A DNA stretch of 5,364 bases from a bacterium. GTDB taxonomy: Bacteria; JAUVQV01; DATDCY01. Below the pieces are notes generated by a model. It saw nothing but the letters and a program-made list of their open reading frames with translations. It ran no database searches and was not told the origin of the DNA. The stretch covers positions 1-5,364 of the forward strand of contig DATDCY010000359.1 of NCBI GenBank assembly GCA_036524115.1, given 5' to 3'. Below are positions 5,155 to 5,364 of this stretch, one piece after another; the first letter of the stretch is position 1; every line of letters starts with the position of its first letter. Made by a program: the position numbers and the translations under genes.

Positions 5155-5364
5155 CTAATACGAAAAAGGCCACAACTTCCAATACGCCTTGATCTTGTTC
5201 CAGCGGTGCGCCAGGCCGTCGGGCTCGAAGATGATGAAGAGCACGACCAGCAGGCCGAAGGTCCCCTCGCGCAGGGAGTTGACGACGGTGATCGCGTTCT
5301 CCCAGATCGCGGAGAGCGCGCGCTCGGGGATGCGCAGCAGCTCGGGCAGCAGCGTCATGAAGAT
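5155..5364 (-). CDS. Branched-chain amino acid ABC transporter permease (LivM-like), C-terminal fragment
   Basis: The last 69 residues of a gene that begins beyond the right edge are visible, ending in TAG at 5157-5155. The segment reads IFMTLLPELLR, a connecting loop, then a final hydrophobic helix (FGLLVVLFIIFEPDGLA) and an aromatic cytosolic tail ending WKLWPFSY. The TLLPELLR...GLLxxLFxxFxPxGL pattern is the conserved C-terminus of LivM-type permeases in the Liv/Urt family, which pair with LivH, ATPases LivG/LivF and a periplasmic binding protein to import branched-chain amino acids or related compounds. The substrate cannot be told from this fragment. It is on the same strand as the oxidase operon but separated by 180 bases with its own promoter-like sequence, so it is probably the end of a different operon. 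Confidence 0.85.
   Translation of the reverse strand: MFMTLLPELLRIPERALSAIWENAITVVNSLREGTFGLLVVLFIIFEPDGLAHRWNKIKAYWKLWPFSY

Overview
The window is GC-rich, on the order of two-thirds G+C or more by eye, and every gene I can support is on the minus strand. It is the body of an aerobic terminal-oxidase operon, a caa3-type (cytochrome c-fused) heme-copper cytochrome c oxidase of the A2 kind. Upstream of it, at the right edge, is the tail of an unrelated gene for a branched-chain amino acid ABC transporter permease. The gene content (SCO, coxA/C/D/B, ctaB), signal peptides on the periplasmic proteins and a dispersed GC-rich palindromic repeat fit a free-living Gram-negative of the Deltaproteobacteria/Myxococcota, Methylomirabilota (NC10/Rokubacteria) or similar groups. 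I cannot fix the taxon from this sequence alone.

Layout in transcription order (right to left): 5364-5155 end of a LivM-like permease; 5154-4975 a 180-base intergenic stretch with relatively AT-rich promoter-like sequence and two small hairpins; 4974-4507 a periplasmic diheme cytochrome c; 4461-3553 a SCO1/SenC copper chaperone with a C-terminal membrane anchor; 3556-1946 coxA (subunit I); 1949-1332 coxC (subunit III); 1319-1023 a small subunit IV (coxD-like); 1017-100 coxB (subunit II with CuA site and fused cytochrome c domain); 103-1 the first codons of a protein that looks like ctaB (protoheme IX farnesyltransferase). Spacing is very tight: ATGA or GTGA 4-base overlaps at SCO/coxA, coxA/coxC and coxB/ctaB, a 12-base gap at coxC/coxD, and a Shine-Dalgarno that overlaps the coxD stop codon in front of coxB. 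This strongly suggests one transcript with translational coupling.

Together the genes describe one respiratory module. SCO helps to load copper into CuA of subunit II. CtaB makes heme O, the precursor of heme A, for subunit I. Electrons enter through the heme c of subunit II, then pass through CuA and heme a to the heme a3-CuB centre in subunit I, where O2 is reduced and protons are pumped. The separate diheme cytochrome c is a plausible soluble electron carrier for this oxidase, but that is inference from position. The least ordinary points are a dispersed-repeat-like hairpin that forms both the last codons of SCO and the ribosome binding site of coxA, the gene order with subunit II last, and the internally duplicated cytochrome that heads the operon. 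I found no clear sign of an undescribed system.
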